A stretch of DNA of 64,000 bases from the NCBI GenBank assembly GCA_947259195.1, contig CAMYLC010000115.1:1-64000 (forward strand), given 5' to 3'. A program made the position numbers and the translations under genes. Below are positions 53,096 through 62,269 of this stretch, one piece after another. Below the pieces are notes generated by a model that saw nothing but the letters and a program-made list of their open reading frames with translations, did not search any database and was not told the DNA's origin. Numbering within the stretch: the stretch's first letter is position 1; every line of letters begins with the position of its first letter. Origin of the DNA: Thermoanaerobaculia bacterium. GTDB lineage: Bacteria > Acidobacteriota > Thermoanaerobaculia > Multivoradales > JAHEKO01.

Positions 53096-53197
53096 CCAGA
53101 CGACGAAGTTCCCAGACCGGAGATATACTTCCGACTCGCCTGTGATGGAGGGTAGTCTCAAAGCCCACATGTAGTTCTCGATTTTCGGAGGAGCGTG

Positions 53198-56100
53198 ATG
53201 CGTTCACAGCACTTTGGAAGGAATCTCGATCTGCGAGCCCTGGCAGCAAGACCGGTTCTCCTTTGTTTGGCTCTCATGACGATCGGGCTGCCGGTACGGG
53301 CTGCCGATGACGAGTCGAAGGACGCTACCGAAGAGTCTTTTCTCGAGGCCCTGGAGTTCCGCAACATCGGCCCCTTTCGAGGCGGCCGAGTCACGGCTGT
53401 CACCGGGGTAGCCGGCGATTCGCAAACCTACTACATGGGCTCGACCGGAGGCGGAGTCTGGAAGACCACAGACGCCGGGACGACCTGGAGCAACATCTCC
53501 GACGACAGCTTCGAGGTGGGATCCATCGGCGCCGTGGCGGTGGCACCTTCGGACCCGAACGTGATCTACGTTGGAACCGGTTCCGCCTGCCCAAGAGGCA
53601 ACGTGTCACCGGGTAAGGGCATCTATCGCTCGACCGATGCAGGCAAGACCTGGCATCACCTTGGTCTCGACGAGACGGGACAGATCGCGCGCATCCATGT
53701 GCACCCGAAGGACTCCGACTTGGTCTACGTAGCAGCTCTCGGGCACATCTTCGGACCCAACGAGGAGCGCGGAGTCTTCCGTTCCAGTGACGGCGGCTCG
53801 ACATGGGACAAGGTTCTCTACGTCAATGACAGGGCGGGGGCGGTGGACCTGACCGTGGATCCCTCGAATCCTCGCATCCTCTTCGCCGCCACCTGGGAAG
53901 CCGAGCGCAAGCCATGGACGATGCTGAGCGGCGGCGAATTCAGCGGTCTCTACAGGAGCAAGGATGGCGGCGACTCCTGGGACGAGATGACCGAAGGGTT
54001 GCCTGAAGGGATCAAGGGACGCATCGGGGTCAGCATCTCCGCGGCTGATTCCAATCGGGTCTGGGCTCTGGTGGAAGCCGACGAAGGCGGCCTTTTCCGG
54101 TCCGATGACGGTGGCGATGAATTTCGCCTGATCAACCCCGACAGGAACTTCAGGCAGCGAGCCTGGTACTACACGCATGTCTTTGCAGACCCGCGGGAGC
54201 CGCAGACCGTCTATGTGCTGAATACCGGCATCTGGAAATCGACCGACGGCGGCAAGAGCTTCTCCTACATCCGAGCGCCTCACGGCGATCACCACGATCT
54301 CTGGATCAATGCTGACGACCCGCTGAACTTGATCAATGGCAACGACGGCGGAGCCAACGTCAGCTTCAACGGCGGCAAGACCTGGTCTACCCAAGGCAAT
54401 CAGCCCACGGCGGAGATGTATCGCGTGGCAGTAGACGGGCAGTTTCCCTATCGCGTCTATGGTTGCCAGCAAGACAACTCCTGCGTCTCGCTGCCGAGCC
54501 GCACCTCCTCTTCGGGCATAGCGCGCTACGACTGGTACGAAATCGGTGGCTGCGAGAGTGGCCACGTGGCGGTCGACCCACGCAATCCCGACATCTTGTA
54601 CGCCGGCTGCTACGGCGGCTCGATCGGTCGCTACGACCACGCCACAGGCCAGCAACGGGAAATCAACGCCTATCCCCAACTCGCCGTCGGCCAGGCAGCC
54701 AAGGACCTGCGCTATCGCTTTCAGTGGAACGCGCCGATCCGGCTCTCACCGCACGACCCCGACGTCCTCTACCACACCTCGCAGTTCGTGCACCGCTCCA
54801 CCGATCATGGCCAATCCTGGGAAATGATCAGCCCCGACCTGACCCGGAACGACGAACAGAAGCAGGGCTATGCGGGCGGTGACCTGACCTGGGACAACAC
54901 GGGCGTCGAAGTCTACGACACAATCTTCGCCTTCGAGGAGTCGAGGCAGACGAAGGGGCTACTCTGGGCGGGAACGGACGACGGCAGGGTGCACCTGTCC
55001 CGAGACAATGGTGTGACTTGGAATGAGATCACACCGCCCGGGATGCCCGATTGGGGCCAGGTCAACATGATCGAGCTCTCAGCGCACGATCCCGGACGCG
55101 CCTTCCTGGCGGTGACCCGATACAAGATGGACGACTTCAAACCCTACATCTTTCGCACCGACGACTATGGAGCTAGTTGGTCCCTGATCACCGGTGGCAC
55201 TGATGGGATTCCTGCAGACCATTTTGTCCGGGTCGTGCGCGAGGACCCGGACAGGAAGGGGCTCCTCTATGCCGGCACCGAGTTCGGCCTCTTCCTCTCG
55301 TTCGATGATGGCAAGACCTGGAAGAGCTTCCAGCAGAATCTGCCAATCACCCCGATTACCGACATGGTCCTCACGGGCCAGGACCTGGTCGTCGCGACCC
55401 AGGGACGGTCGTTTTGGATCCTCGACGACGTGACGCCGCTGCACTCCATGACCCCGGAGATCGCCGAAGCGGCAGCACACCTGTTTGCCCCCAGGACTAC
55501 GTACCGGTTCGGAGGTGGCGGTGGGTTTGGAGACCGAGGTTCGGGCACCAACCCGCCTTCTGGCGTCATCCTTTACTACCTCCTGGGTGAAGAGATCGAG
55601 GGCGAGCTCCGACTCGAGATTCTGCACGCTGACGGGGCCGTCTTGCGGACCCTGTCCAGTGAGAAAGAGGAGCCTCAGGCGCCGAGCCCATGGCGGCGTT
55701 TCTTTCCCGAAATGGCCGGCAGTCGAAAGCTCGCTGCAGAGAAGGGGCTCAACCGGTATGTCTGGAACCTCCGCCGGCACGATGCGGAGCTGGTCGACGA
55801 TGCCGTTCTCTGGGGCATGGCCAGAGGTCCCATCGTTCCTCCTGGCAGCTATCAGGGCCGCCTCTCCCATGGTGACTGGAGCCAGACGGTTGACATCCAG
55901 CTCGTCAAGGACCCGCGTGTCGAGGTCGGCCAAGCGGACCTGATTGCCCAATACGAGCTGGCGACAGAGATCTGGGAGGCTCTGAGTGAAAGCCACCAGG
56001 CCCTCGGCAGGATTCGCGACATGCGCTCCCAGGTCGAGGAGCTGACCCAGCGTCTGGACAAAGCGGGCTATGGCGATGGGATTGCCGAGCTCGCCGAGAC

Positions 56101-56395
56101 CATTGGCGACCAGCTCACAGCAATCGAAGAGAAGATCTACCAGACCAGAAATGAGTCGTCCCAAGACATCCTCAACTACCCTCCTCGACTGGACAACAAG
56201 ATCCTGGATGTCATGAGCAGCGTGCAAAGCGCCGACGCCAGGCCGACCGACGGGGCCATCGAGCTGTTCCGCGACCTGCGGAGTGAGCTGGACGGCTACC
56301 TGGCCGAGTTGGACGGGGTCGTTAGCGAGGAGATCGCCCAGCTCAACAGGCTAGTCAGAGAGAAGTCAGCACCGGCGGTGCTGATACCGGAATAG
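53198..56395 (+). CDS. Secreted sortilin/VPS10-like Asp-box (BNR) repeat protein
   Basis: A 1065-residue exported protein with a signal peptide (about 1-30). It contains at least nine Asp-box repeats of the S-x-D-x-G-x-T-W type (STDAGKTW, SSDGGSTW, SKDGGDSW, STDGGKSF, STDHGQSW, SFDDGKTW and others), forming one or two large propellers like sortilin or plant photosystem-assembly factors. Such proteins are often labelled glycosyl hydrolase in databases, but no sialidase catalytic arginines are evident. The last 200 residues hold a beta domain and a helical tail. GGAGGAG precedes GTG-ATG; the ATG at 53198 is chosen. It probably binds extracellular proteins or glycans. Confidence 0.85.
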   Translation: MRSQHFGRNLDLRALAARPVLLCLALMTIGLPVRAADDESKDATEESFLEALEFRNIGPFRGGRVTAVTGVAGDSQTYYMGSTGGGVWKTTDAGTTWSNISDDSFEVGSIGAVAVAPSDPNVIYVGTGSACPRGNVSPGKGIYRSTDAGKTWHHLGLDETGQIARIHVHPKDSDLVYVAALGHIFGPNEERGVFRSSDGGSTWDKVLYVNDRAGAVDLTVDPSNPRILFAATWEAERKPWTMLSGGEFSGLYRSKDGGDSWDEMTEGLPEGIKGRIGVSISAADSNRVWALVEADEGGLFRSDDGGDEFRLINPDRNFRQRAWYYTHVFADPREPQTVYVLNTGIWKSTDGGKSFSYIRAPHGDHHDLWINADDPLNLINGNDGGANVSFNGGKTWSTQGNQPTAEMYRVAVDGQFPYRVYGCQQDNSCVSLPSRTSSSGIARYDWYEIGGCESGHVAVDPRNPDILYAGCYGGSIGRYDHATGQQREINAYPQLAVGQAAKDLRYRFQWNAPIRLSPHDPDVLYHTSQFVHRSTDHGQSWEMISPDLTRNDEQKQGYAGGDLTWDNTGVEVYDTIFAFEESRQTKGLLWAGTDDGRVHLSRDNGVTWNEITPPGMPDWGQVNMIELSAHDPGRAFLAVTRYKMDDFKPYIFRTDDYGASWSLITGGTDGIPADHFVRVVREDPDRKGLLYAGTEFGLFLSFDDGKTWKSFQQNLPITPITDMVLTGQDLVVATQGRSFWILDDVTPLHSMTPEIAEAAAHLFAPRTTYRFGGGGGFGDRGSGTNPPSGVILYYLLGEEIEGELRLEILHADGAVLRTLSSEKEEPQAPSPWRRFFPEMAGSRKLAAEKGLNRYVWNLRRHDAELVDDAVLWGMARGPIVPPGSYQGRLSHGDWSQTVDIQLVKDPRVEVGQADLIAQYELATEIWEALSESHQALGRIRDMRSQVEELTQRLDKAGYGDGIAELAETIGDQLTAIEEKIYQTRNESSQDILNYPPRLDNKILDVMSSVQSADARPTDGAIELFRDLRSELDGYLAELDGVVSEEIAQLNRLVREKSAPAVLIPE

Positions 56396-56447
56396 GGCTC
56401 GAACCGAAGCCCCCAGGGGAGGTCCATAGCCTCTCCGGGAGGCTGTT

Positions 56448-56936
56448 TTGCTAGACTCTGTGGCCTTGACCGACATGGCGGAACAAGTTCTTCAGATCAA
56501 GGTAGCAATCTCGAGCCGCTTCGAGAACATCGACCTGGTCGATGCCGTGATGGAGGCCGCCATGCGGCACTTCGGTTTCGATGAGGAGACTGTGGAGCGA
56601 CTCGGGTTGGCGATTCGAGAGGCTGTTGCCAACGGTGTGCGACATGGAAATCGGCAAGAGCCGACCAAGAGGGTAGAGCTCACCTGCGATTTGAAACAGG
56701 ATGTAATGGCGCTGCGTATTACGGATGAAGGGAGCGGATTCGATGTCGATGCGATTCCCGATCCCCTGACCGCCAATAACCTGTTCAATCCCAGCGGCCG
56801 TGGGATTCTGTTGATGAGAGCCTTCATGGACGAGGTCGCATTCGATTTCGACAACAATGGCGGAACCCAGGTGACTCTCAAGAAGAGCCTCCCATCCCCT
56901 CCCTCCGATGCAGGCTCCGAGGAGGACGAGTCATGA
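56448..56936 (+). CDS. Anti-sigma regulatory factor, RsbW-like serine kinase
   Basis: A 162-residue GHKL-ATPase of the anti-sigma type. The N-box is EAVANGVRHGN, the G1 box DEGSGFD and the G2 box GRGILLM. These enzymes bind a sigma factor or other partner and phosphorylate a STAS antagonist. A TTG at 56448 has GGGAGG five bases upstream; an ATG at 56475 is the alternative. Its last four bases overlap the start of the STAS gene. It lies 52 bases after the sortilin-like gene. No sigma factor or RsbU-type phosphatase adjoins it. Confidence 0.88.
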   Translation: MLDSVALTDMAEQVLQIKVAISSRFENIDLVDAVMEAAMRHFGFDEETVERLGLAIREAVANGVRHGNRQEPTKRVELTCDLKQDVMALRITDEGSGFDVDAIPDPLTANNLFNPSGRGILLMRAFMDEVAFDFDNNGGTQVTLKKSLPSPPSDAGSEEDES

Positions 56937-57271
56937 AGATCCCAGTACGTAACCGCGACGGCGTGACAATTCTGCAGCCGACAGGCAAGATCACCATTGG
57001 CATCGGCGACGTGGCCCTGAGGGATGCGGTCGACGATGCGCTCGCCGCCGGCTCGACAAGCATCTTGGTGGATTTCCAGAGAGCCAGCAAGATGGATTCC
57101 TCTGGCATGGCAGAGCTGGTGGCCGCCTTCAAGAAGGTCAAGGAGTCCGGAGGAGAAATCAAGCTACTTCACCTGCCTTCCAACATCCGAGATGTCCTCG
57201 CCATCACACAGATCTCCCGCGTCTTCGAGATCTTCGACGACGAGGACGAAGCCGTCGCGTCGTTCAACTGA
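56933..57271 (+). CDS. STAS-domain anti-anti-sigma factor, RsbV-like
   Basis: A 112-residue single STAS domain. The phosphorylation segment is KMDSSGMAEL with Ser56/Ser57, preceded by ILVDFQRA and followed by GGEIKLLHLPSNIRDVLAIT. It starts inside the RsbW-like gene (ATGA overlap), so the two form a partner-switch pair. It is convergent with the ArsS-like gene after 21 bases. Confidence 0.9.
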   Translation: MKIPVRNRDGVTILQPTGKITIGIGDVALRDAVDDALAAGSTSILVDFQRASKMDSSGMAELVAAFKKVKESGGEIKLLHLPSNIRDVLAITQISRVFEIFDDEDEAVASFN

Positions 57272-57292
57272 GCGAGAGGATCGAGCAGCTGT

Positions 57293-58279
57293 TCAGGCCA
57301 AGGCCCCGCTGCAGCTGGAGCCAGCACCCGCTGTGCAGCCGAGACAGTGGGAGCCGGTCGCAATGGGCAGGCCCACCATCTCCTGCAGACTGTCCAGGTG
57401 CCAGATCGTCTCGCGGCCCTGCGACGTGGGCAGAGCCAGCATCTGATTGAAGTCGCAGTCGTAGAGCCGACCATCGTAGCCGACCGACAGCAGCGATCGA
57501 CACATCAGCTCAGCCACCGTGGCCGGATTGAAGTGGTTGGCCAGGAGCGAGAGGTAGGCGGAGTGCTGGCCGGTCCGCGTCAAGAAGTCGGCGAATCGCC
57601 GAATGGGCATGTTGGTCAAAGTCAGGAGATTGGTGAACTCGAGTCCGAAGCGCGACCTGAGCTCGCGCCGATAGCTGGGCTCGAGCTCGGCTTGTGGAGG
57701 TGGCAGGCTGGCTCCTCCAGGGTTGTAGACCAGGTTCAGGATCAAACCGGTTCCCGGCATGCCGTAACCCAGCCTATTGAGATTCTGGAGGGCCGAAATA
57801 CTCTTCTCATATACTCCCCCTCCCCTCTGACGATCTACATTCTCCTGCAGATAACAAGGCAGGGAGGCCACGATCTCAACCTGGTGGGCGGCCAGGAACT
57901 CGGCTGTATCCTCCTGGCCGGGTTCTTCGAGAACGGTCAGGTTGCAGCGGTCGATGATGCGGAGACCACTGCGCCGGCCGCACTGTACGAGACGCCGGAA
58001 ATGTGGATTCAGCTCCGGCGCCCCCCCGGTGAGATCGAGCACCTCGACCTCCGGATCGGAGGTCAGAAGCTCTTCGATCCTCTCCACCGTCGCCAAGACC
58101 ATGGTCTCAGTGCGAGTCGGACCCGCCTCGACATGGCAGTGGTGGCAAGCCTGGTTGCAGACCAATCCGACGTTGATCTGCAGGGTTGTCACAGGACTTC
58201 GACGCAACGGCTCCAGGCCATTGCGATGGAGAGCCGAGTCGAAGGAGTTTCGGGGCAATGGTGAGATCATCTCGACCAA
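57293..58279 (-). CDS. arsS: Radical SAM protein, ArsS-like (arsenosugar biosynthesis)
   Basis: A 328-residue radical SAM enzyme. The cluster motif CNQACHHC has Cys41, Cys45 and Cys48. LDLTGGAPELNPHF and NLVYNPGGASLPPPQAELE are typical of ArsS. The C-terminal DUF3641-type region contains CDFNQML and a Cys-rich tail (HCLGCTAGAGSSC). ArsS acts after ArsM to add the 5'-deoxyadenosyl group to dimethylarsenite. No arsM lies in this window, so it is an orphan here, or the family member has another substrate. Confidence 0.85.
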   Translation of the reverse strand: MVEMISPLPRNSFDSALHRNGLEPLRRSPVTTLQINVGLVCNQACHHCHVEAGPTRTETMVLATVERIEELLTSDPEVEVLDLTGGAPELNPHFRRLVQCGRRSGLRIIDRCNLTVLEEPGQEDTAEFLAAHQVEIVASLPCYLQENVDRQRGGGVYEKSISALQNLNRLGYGMPGTGLILNLVYNPGGASLPPPQAELEPSYRRELRSRFGLEFTNLLTLTNMPIRRFADFLTRTGQHSAYLSLLANHFNPATVAELMCRSLLSVGYDGRLYDCDFNQMLALPTSQGRETIWHLDSLQEMVGLPIATGSHCLGCTAGAGSSCSGALA

Positions 58280-58408
58280 CCATTCTAACTGCTCTTTCGG
58301 GCACTGGACCTTTCCTGATGGCGGTGGTGCCGACGATTCCCACGAGCAGACTTGCCGCGATCGAGGAGATAGACTGCCACTACCGTGCCAAAACCAAGGA
58401 GAGATTCG

Positions 58409-60166
58409 ATGCTCGACCTACAGCGCTCGAAACCGGAAGGGCCACAGTTGCGATGGCTCTTGGCTGGACTGGCCTTGGCTGCAGCCAGCCTTGCAGTGAC
58501 CGCAACTGCAGACGCGATCGAGATTGCAGTCAGCTTCCCAGCCACTACTCACGCCGAGCCTGTCGATGGAAGGGTGCTGGTCTTGATCTCACACGACGGT
58601 GATACAGAACCCCGTATGCAGGTAGCGGCGGGGCTCGAAGCCATCCAGATCACCGGTGTCGATGTCGACGGGCTGGCTCCAGGTGCGCCGGTTCGGATCG
58701 ACCGGTCCACTTTCGGCTACCCCATCCAGAGCCTTGGGCATCTGCCGGCTGGCGAGTACTGGGTCCAGGCGGTACTTCATCGCTACGAGACCTTTCACCG
58801 CTCTGACGGCCACGTCGTCAAGCTACCGATGGACCGAGGCGAAGGACAGCACTGGAACCGGGCACCTGGCAATTTGTACAGCACGCCGAGCCGATTGCGC
58901 CTCGATCCAGCCGAAGAGAGCCGATTCGACCTCGTTCTGGACCAGGTCATGCCACCCATCGACGAGCCCGAGGACACGGCCTACATCAAACACGTCAGGA
59001 TCCAAAGCCAGTTGCTGACCGAGTTCTGGGGCAGGCCCATGTATCTCGGCGCCCACGTCCTCCTGCCGGAAGGCTTCGACGAGCACCAGCAAGCGCGCTA
59101 CCCCCTGATGGTCTTTCACGGCCACTTTCCCGAAGATTTCGGCGGCTTTCGAACCACGCCGCCCGATCCCGACCTGGAGTGTGAATACAGCGAACGATTC
59201 CAGCTGGATTGCTACAACAGGATTGTTCAGCAGGAAGCCTACGACTTCTACCAGACCTGGAAGGGACCCGACATTCCGAGATTCTTGGCCATCGAGATCC
59301 AACACGCCAATCCCTACTATGACGACTCCTACGCCGTGAATTCGGCCAATCTCGGCCCATACGGTGACGCCATCACCCACGAGCTGATCCCCTACATCGA
59401 GAAGAGATTTCGCGGCCTTGGCGAGCCCTGGGCTCGGTTCCTCTACGGCGGGTCCACTGGGGGCTGGGAAGCTCTGGCCGCCCAGGTGTTCTATCCAGAT
59501 CAGTACAACGGGTGCTTCGCCGCCTGCCCCGATCCGATCGACTTTCGAGCCTACACGATGGTCAATATCTATGAAGACCAGAATGCCTACTACGTCCAGG
59601 GAGACTTCAAACGCATCGCGCGCCCCGGACATCGCAATTGGCTCGGCGAGGTCGACGCGACCCTCGAGGACTGGAACCATATGGAGCTCGCCCTGGGCTC
59701 CAACTCACGCTCGGGAGACCAATACGATATCTGGCAGGCGGTGTATTCACCCGTAGGAACGGACGGCTACCCCGCCCCAATATGGGACAAGCTCACCGGC
59801 GAGATCGACCACGAAGTCGCGCAGCACTGGAAGAAGTACGACCTACGCCTCGTGCTGGAGGAGAACTGGGCGACCCTGGGGCCGCAGCTCGAAGGCAAGA
59901 TCCATATCTACTGCGGCGACATGGACAACTACTACCTCAACAACGCCGTCTATCTGATGGAGAATTTCCTGGAGTCGACGACCGATCCCTACTACGGCGG
60001 CGAAGTGGATTACGGAGACAGAGCCGAGCACTGTTGGAATGGCGACCATGAGAACCCCAACGCCATCTCCCGATTGAGATACAACACTTTCTACCTACCG
60101 CGGATCCTGAAACGCATGGAGGAGTCGGCCCCGGAAGGCGCCGATCTCACCAGCTGGCGCTACTGA
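58409..60166 (+). CDS. Exported esterase-like alpha/beta hydrolase
   Basis: A 585-residue secreted hydrolase with a signal peptide (about 1-35). The N-terminal 150 residues are a beta domain. The catalytic domain resembles the enterochelin esterase/esterase D group: YPLMVFHGHFPEDF (oxyanion side), ELIPYIEKRFRG, then the nucleophile elbow YGGSTGGWEAL. A late Asp (YCGDMDNYY) and a C-terminal His (HCWNGDHENP) can complete the triad. AAGGAGAG precedes the ATG at 58409. The substrate is unknown. It lies upstream of the third kinase, separated by 160 bases with two hairpins. Confidence 0.83.
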   Translation: MLDLQRSKPEGPQLRWLLAGLALAAASLAVTATADAIEIAVSFPATTHAEPVDGRVLVLISHDGDTEPRMQVAAGLEAIQITGVDVDGLAPGAPVRIDRSTFGYPIQSLGHLPAGEYWVQAVLHRYETFHRSDGHVVKLPMDRGEGQHWNRAPGNLYSTPSRLRLDPAEESRFDLVLDQVMPPIDEPEDTAYIKHVRIQSQLLTEFWGRPMYLGAHVLLPEGFDEHQQARYPLMVFHGHFPEDFGGFRTTPPDPDLECEYSERFQLDCYNRIVQQEAYDFYQTWKGPDIPRFLAIEIQHANPYYDDSYAVNSANLGPYGDAITHELIPYIEKRFRGLGEPWARFLYGGSTGGWEALAAQVFYPDQYNGCFAACPDPIDFRAYTMVNIYEDQNAYYVQGDFKRIARPGHRNWLGEVDATLEDWNHMELALGSNSRSGDQYDIWQAVYSPVGTDGYPAPIWDKLTGEIDHEVAQHWKKYDLRLVLEENWATLGPQLEGKIHIYCGDMDNYYLNNAVYLMENFLESTTDPYYGGEVDYGDRAEHCWNGDHENPNAISRLRYNTFYLPRILKRMEESAPEGADLTSWRY

Positions 60167-60226
60167 CGATCGCTGGAAGTGACCCACTTCATAGGACTTA
60201 CGCCGACCCACCTCTACCATGAATTC

Positions 60227-60294
60227 TGGACTCCGCAGCAGCGGAATCCAGGTGCCCGCTCGTCCCCGAATCGCTTGCCGGAGGCATCTCCGGC
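60227..60294 (+). other. Two tandem stem-loops upstream of the kinase
   Basis: First stem at 60227-60250: TGGACTCCGC/GCGGAATCCA around AGCA, one mismatch. Second stem at 60277-60294: GCCGGAG/CTCCGGC around GCAT, perfect. Neither has a U-tract. They may end the esterase transcript or structure the kinase leader. Confidence 0.45.
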
Positions 60295-60326
60295 CGACTC
60301 GCGAGAGACGTGTGGGGAGGTGAGAC

Positions 60327-62240
60327 TTGCAACGGCACCCACGACCCGATCGACGAACCACGGCTGCACATACGGCCGAGCCGCCCCGTCTGGGCAAGTA
60401 CGAGATCCTGGAACGCATCGGCGAAGGTGGATTCGGTGTCGTCTACAAAGGGTTCGACCCACTCATTCAGCGATTCGTCGCCGTCAAGACCTGCACCTCA
60501 CCCGACCAAGAGCTCAAACAACGCTACACCCGTGAGGCGCAGATCGCGGGCCAACTCGACCACGCCAACATCGTCCGCATCTTCGACTTCGGGATCGAGG
60601 AGGAAACACCCTTTCTGGTTCAGGAATTCCTCTCTGGAGAGGACCTCGACAAGAAGATCAGCAACCGGGCCTTCGTGCCACACCCCGAACGACTGCTGTA
60701 CCTGATTCACATCGCCCGTGGACTGCAGTATGCCCACTCCAAAGGTGTCGTTCATCGGGACATCAAGCCGGCGAACATTCGGATTCTAGACGACGGCTCC
60801 GCCAAGATCATGGACTTCGGCGTCGCCATGCTGCAGCACTCCGATACCCATCTGACGGCGGCTGGCACGACGATGGGAACAGCTGCCTATCTGGCCCCCG
60901 AACAGATACGTGGCGAGAAGGTCGATGGCAGAACCGACATCTTCTCCTTCGGAGTCCTCGCCTACGAACTGGTCACAGGTGAGCGCCCGTTCGGACAGGA
61001 GACGATCTCGGCCATTCTCTACGAGATTCTGAATGACGATCCCAGGCCCATCGCTCTTCCCTCATCGGTATGTCCCGAGGGCCTGCGCCAGCTGATCTTC
61101 CGCTGCCTCGAGAAGGAGCCGGATCGGCGCTATACGACCTGTGGAGATATCATCGATGCCCTGGAATCAGTCCGCGAGGCGTCGAAGACCGACCCACATC
61201 GAAGAGACCTGACCACAGCTCTGCGCAAGTCATCCACACCACGACTGCAGAGCCCAGTCGATGAGGAGCGCAATTCTCGTCGGGTCGCCAGAGAGGGCGA
61301 GGCCTTCGACCCCTTGATCCAGCATGAGTGGACGCCGAGCGGAATCGCGATCCCAAAACAGCGAGTCGCCATCAAGCGGATCCTGACAGCGGCATGCGCC
61401 ATGCTGATTTTCGGTGGGGCCTACGCCTGGCTCGGGATTCGGGGAATCGCACCGTGGCCGGAGAAGCGGCAGCCGCAACAGGCTGCCAGCTCTGACGTTG
61501 TCCCCCTGGCGCCGAGCAACGGTGTGGAGATGCTTCCAGAGGTCGATGCTCAGGCATCGCCTTCGCCGCCGTTCGGCAGCGACTCGAACGCTTCCGGCGA
61601 CTCGCCAACACGAGCCGAAGAGGGACCCCAGCCATCGCCACAGGGTGCGACCACCGGCACCGATGATTCCGGAGCGACCGCGCCGGAGGCGGCTCCCTTT
61701 GCCGCCGAACTCCAAGCGGAGCCGGATCCTGAACCTGAAGCGCCGGCCGTAGTGGAAGCCACTCTCACAATCGCCACCAGCTGGCATCCCGAAACGACTG
61801 CTGCAATCGACAACGGTCGATCCATGAACCTGTCGAAGGGTCGCTCTCTCGAGCTACAACCAGGCGATCACACGGTGGTCTTCTCGCTCTCCACTCCAGA
61901 CTACTCCGCCAGACGGACTGTAAGACTGAAGCTGGAACCGGGCGAGCAGAAAACGCTCAGAAGCCCGATTCAGAGGCCCGGACAGCTGACGGTGCAGGCG
62001 AGCCTCGGCTCACCCCAGGGACTGGTTGCTGTCGACGGCAATCTCGTGGGCAGTAGCCCAATACGCGGCCAGAAGCTGTCGCCCGGCTCTCATCGACTCG
62101 AGCTCTACCCCCTCGAGGGAGCCACGGCACCCCTTGCTATCACCACGCTCGACATTCGAACCAGCGAGGAGACTGTGGTGACCTTCGATCTGACCGGCCG
62201 GCAGGAGATCTCGGTTCGCAGTCGCCCCGGACCCAACTGA
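60327..62240 (+). CDS. Membrane Ser/Thr protein kinase with PEGA-like C-terminus
   Basis: A 637-residue Hanks kinase. The catalytic domain spans about residues 22-285 with IGEGGFGVVYKG, VAVK, VVHRDIKPAN, MDFG and LAPEQ, all canonical. A membrane helix lies at about 352-372. A low-complexity Pro/Ser/Glu stretch follows. Beta-rich repeats at about 470-637 (GLVAVDGNLVGSSPIRGQKLSPG) resemble PEGA domains. The start is a TTG with GGGGAGG six bases upstream. The TPR/PDZ gene begins 29 bases downstream, so they probably share a transcript and pathway. Confidence 0.9.
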   Translation: MQRHPRPDRRTTAAHTAEPPRLGKYEILERIGEGGFGVVYKGFDPLIQRFVAVKTCTSPDQELKQRYTREAQIAGQLDHANIVRIFDFGIEEETPFLVQEFLSGEDLDKKISNRAFVPHPERLLYLIHIARGLQYAHSKGVVHRDIKPANIRILDDGSAKIMDFGVAMLQHSDTHLTAAGTTMGTAAYLAPEQIRGEKVDGRTDIFSFGVLAYELVTGERPFGQETISAILYEILNDDPRPIALPSSVCPEGLRQLIFRCLEKEPDRRYTTCGDIIDALESVREASKTDPHRRDLTTALRKSSTPRLQSPVDEERNSRRVAREGEAFDPLIQHEWTPSGIAIPKQRVAIKRILTAACAMLIFGGAYAWLGIRGIAPWPEKRQPQQAASSDVVPLAPSNGVEMLPEVDAQASPSPPFGSDSNASGDSPTRAEEGPQPSPQGATTGTDDSGATAPEAAPFAAELQAEPDPEPEAPAVVEATLTIATSWHPETTAAIDNGRSMNLSKGRSLELQPGDHTVVFSLSTPDYSARRTVRLKLEPGEQKTLRSPIQRPGQLTVQASLGSPQGLVAVDGNLVGSSPIRGQKLSPGSHRLELYPLEGATAPLAITTLDIRTSEETVVTFDLTGRQEISVRSRPGPN

Positions 62241-62269
62241 GACGGAAGTACCGAGATCGGGAGACCACA

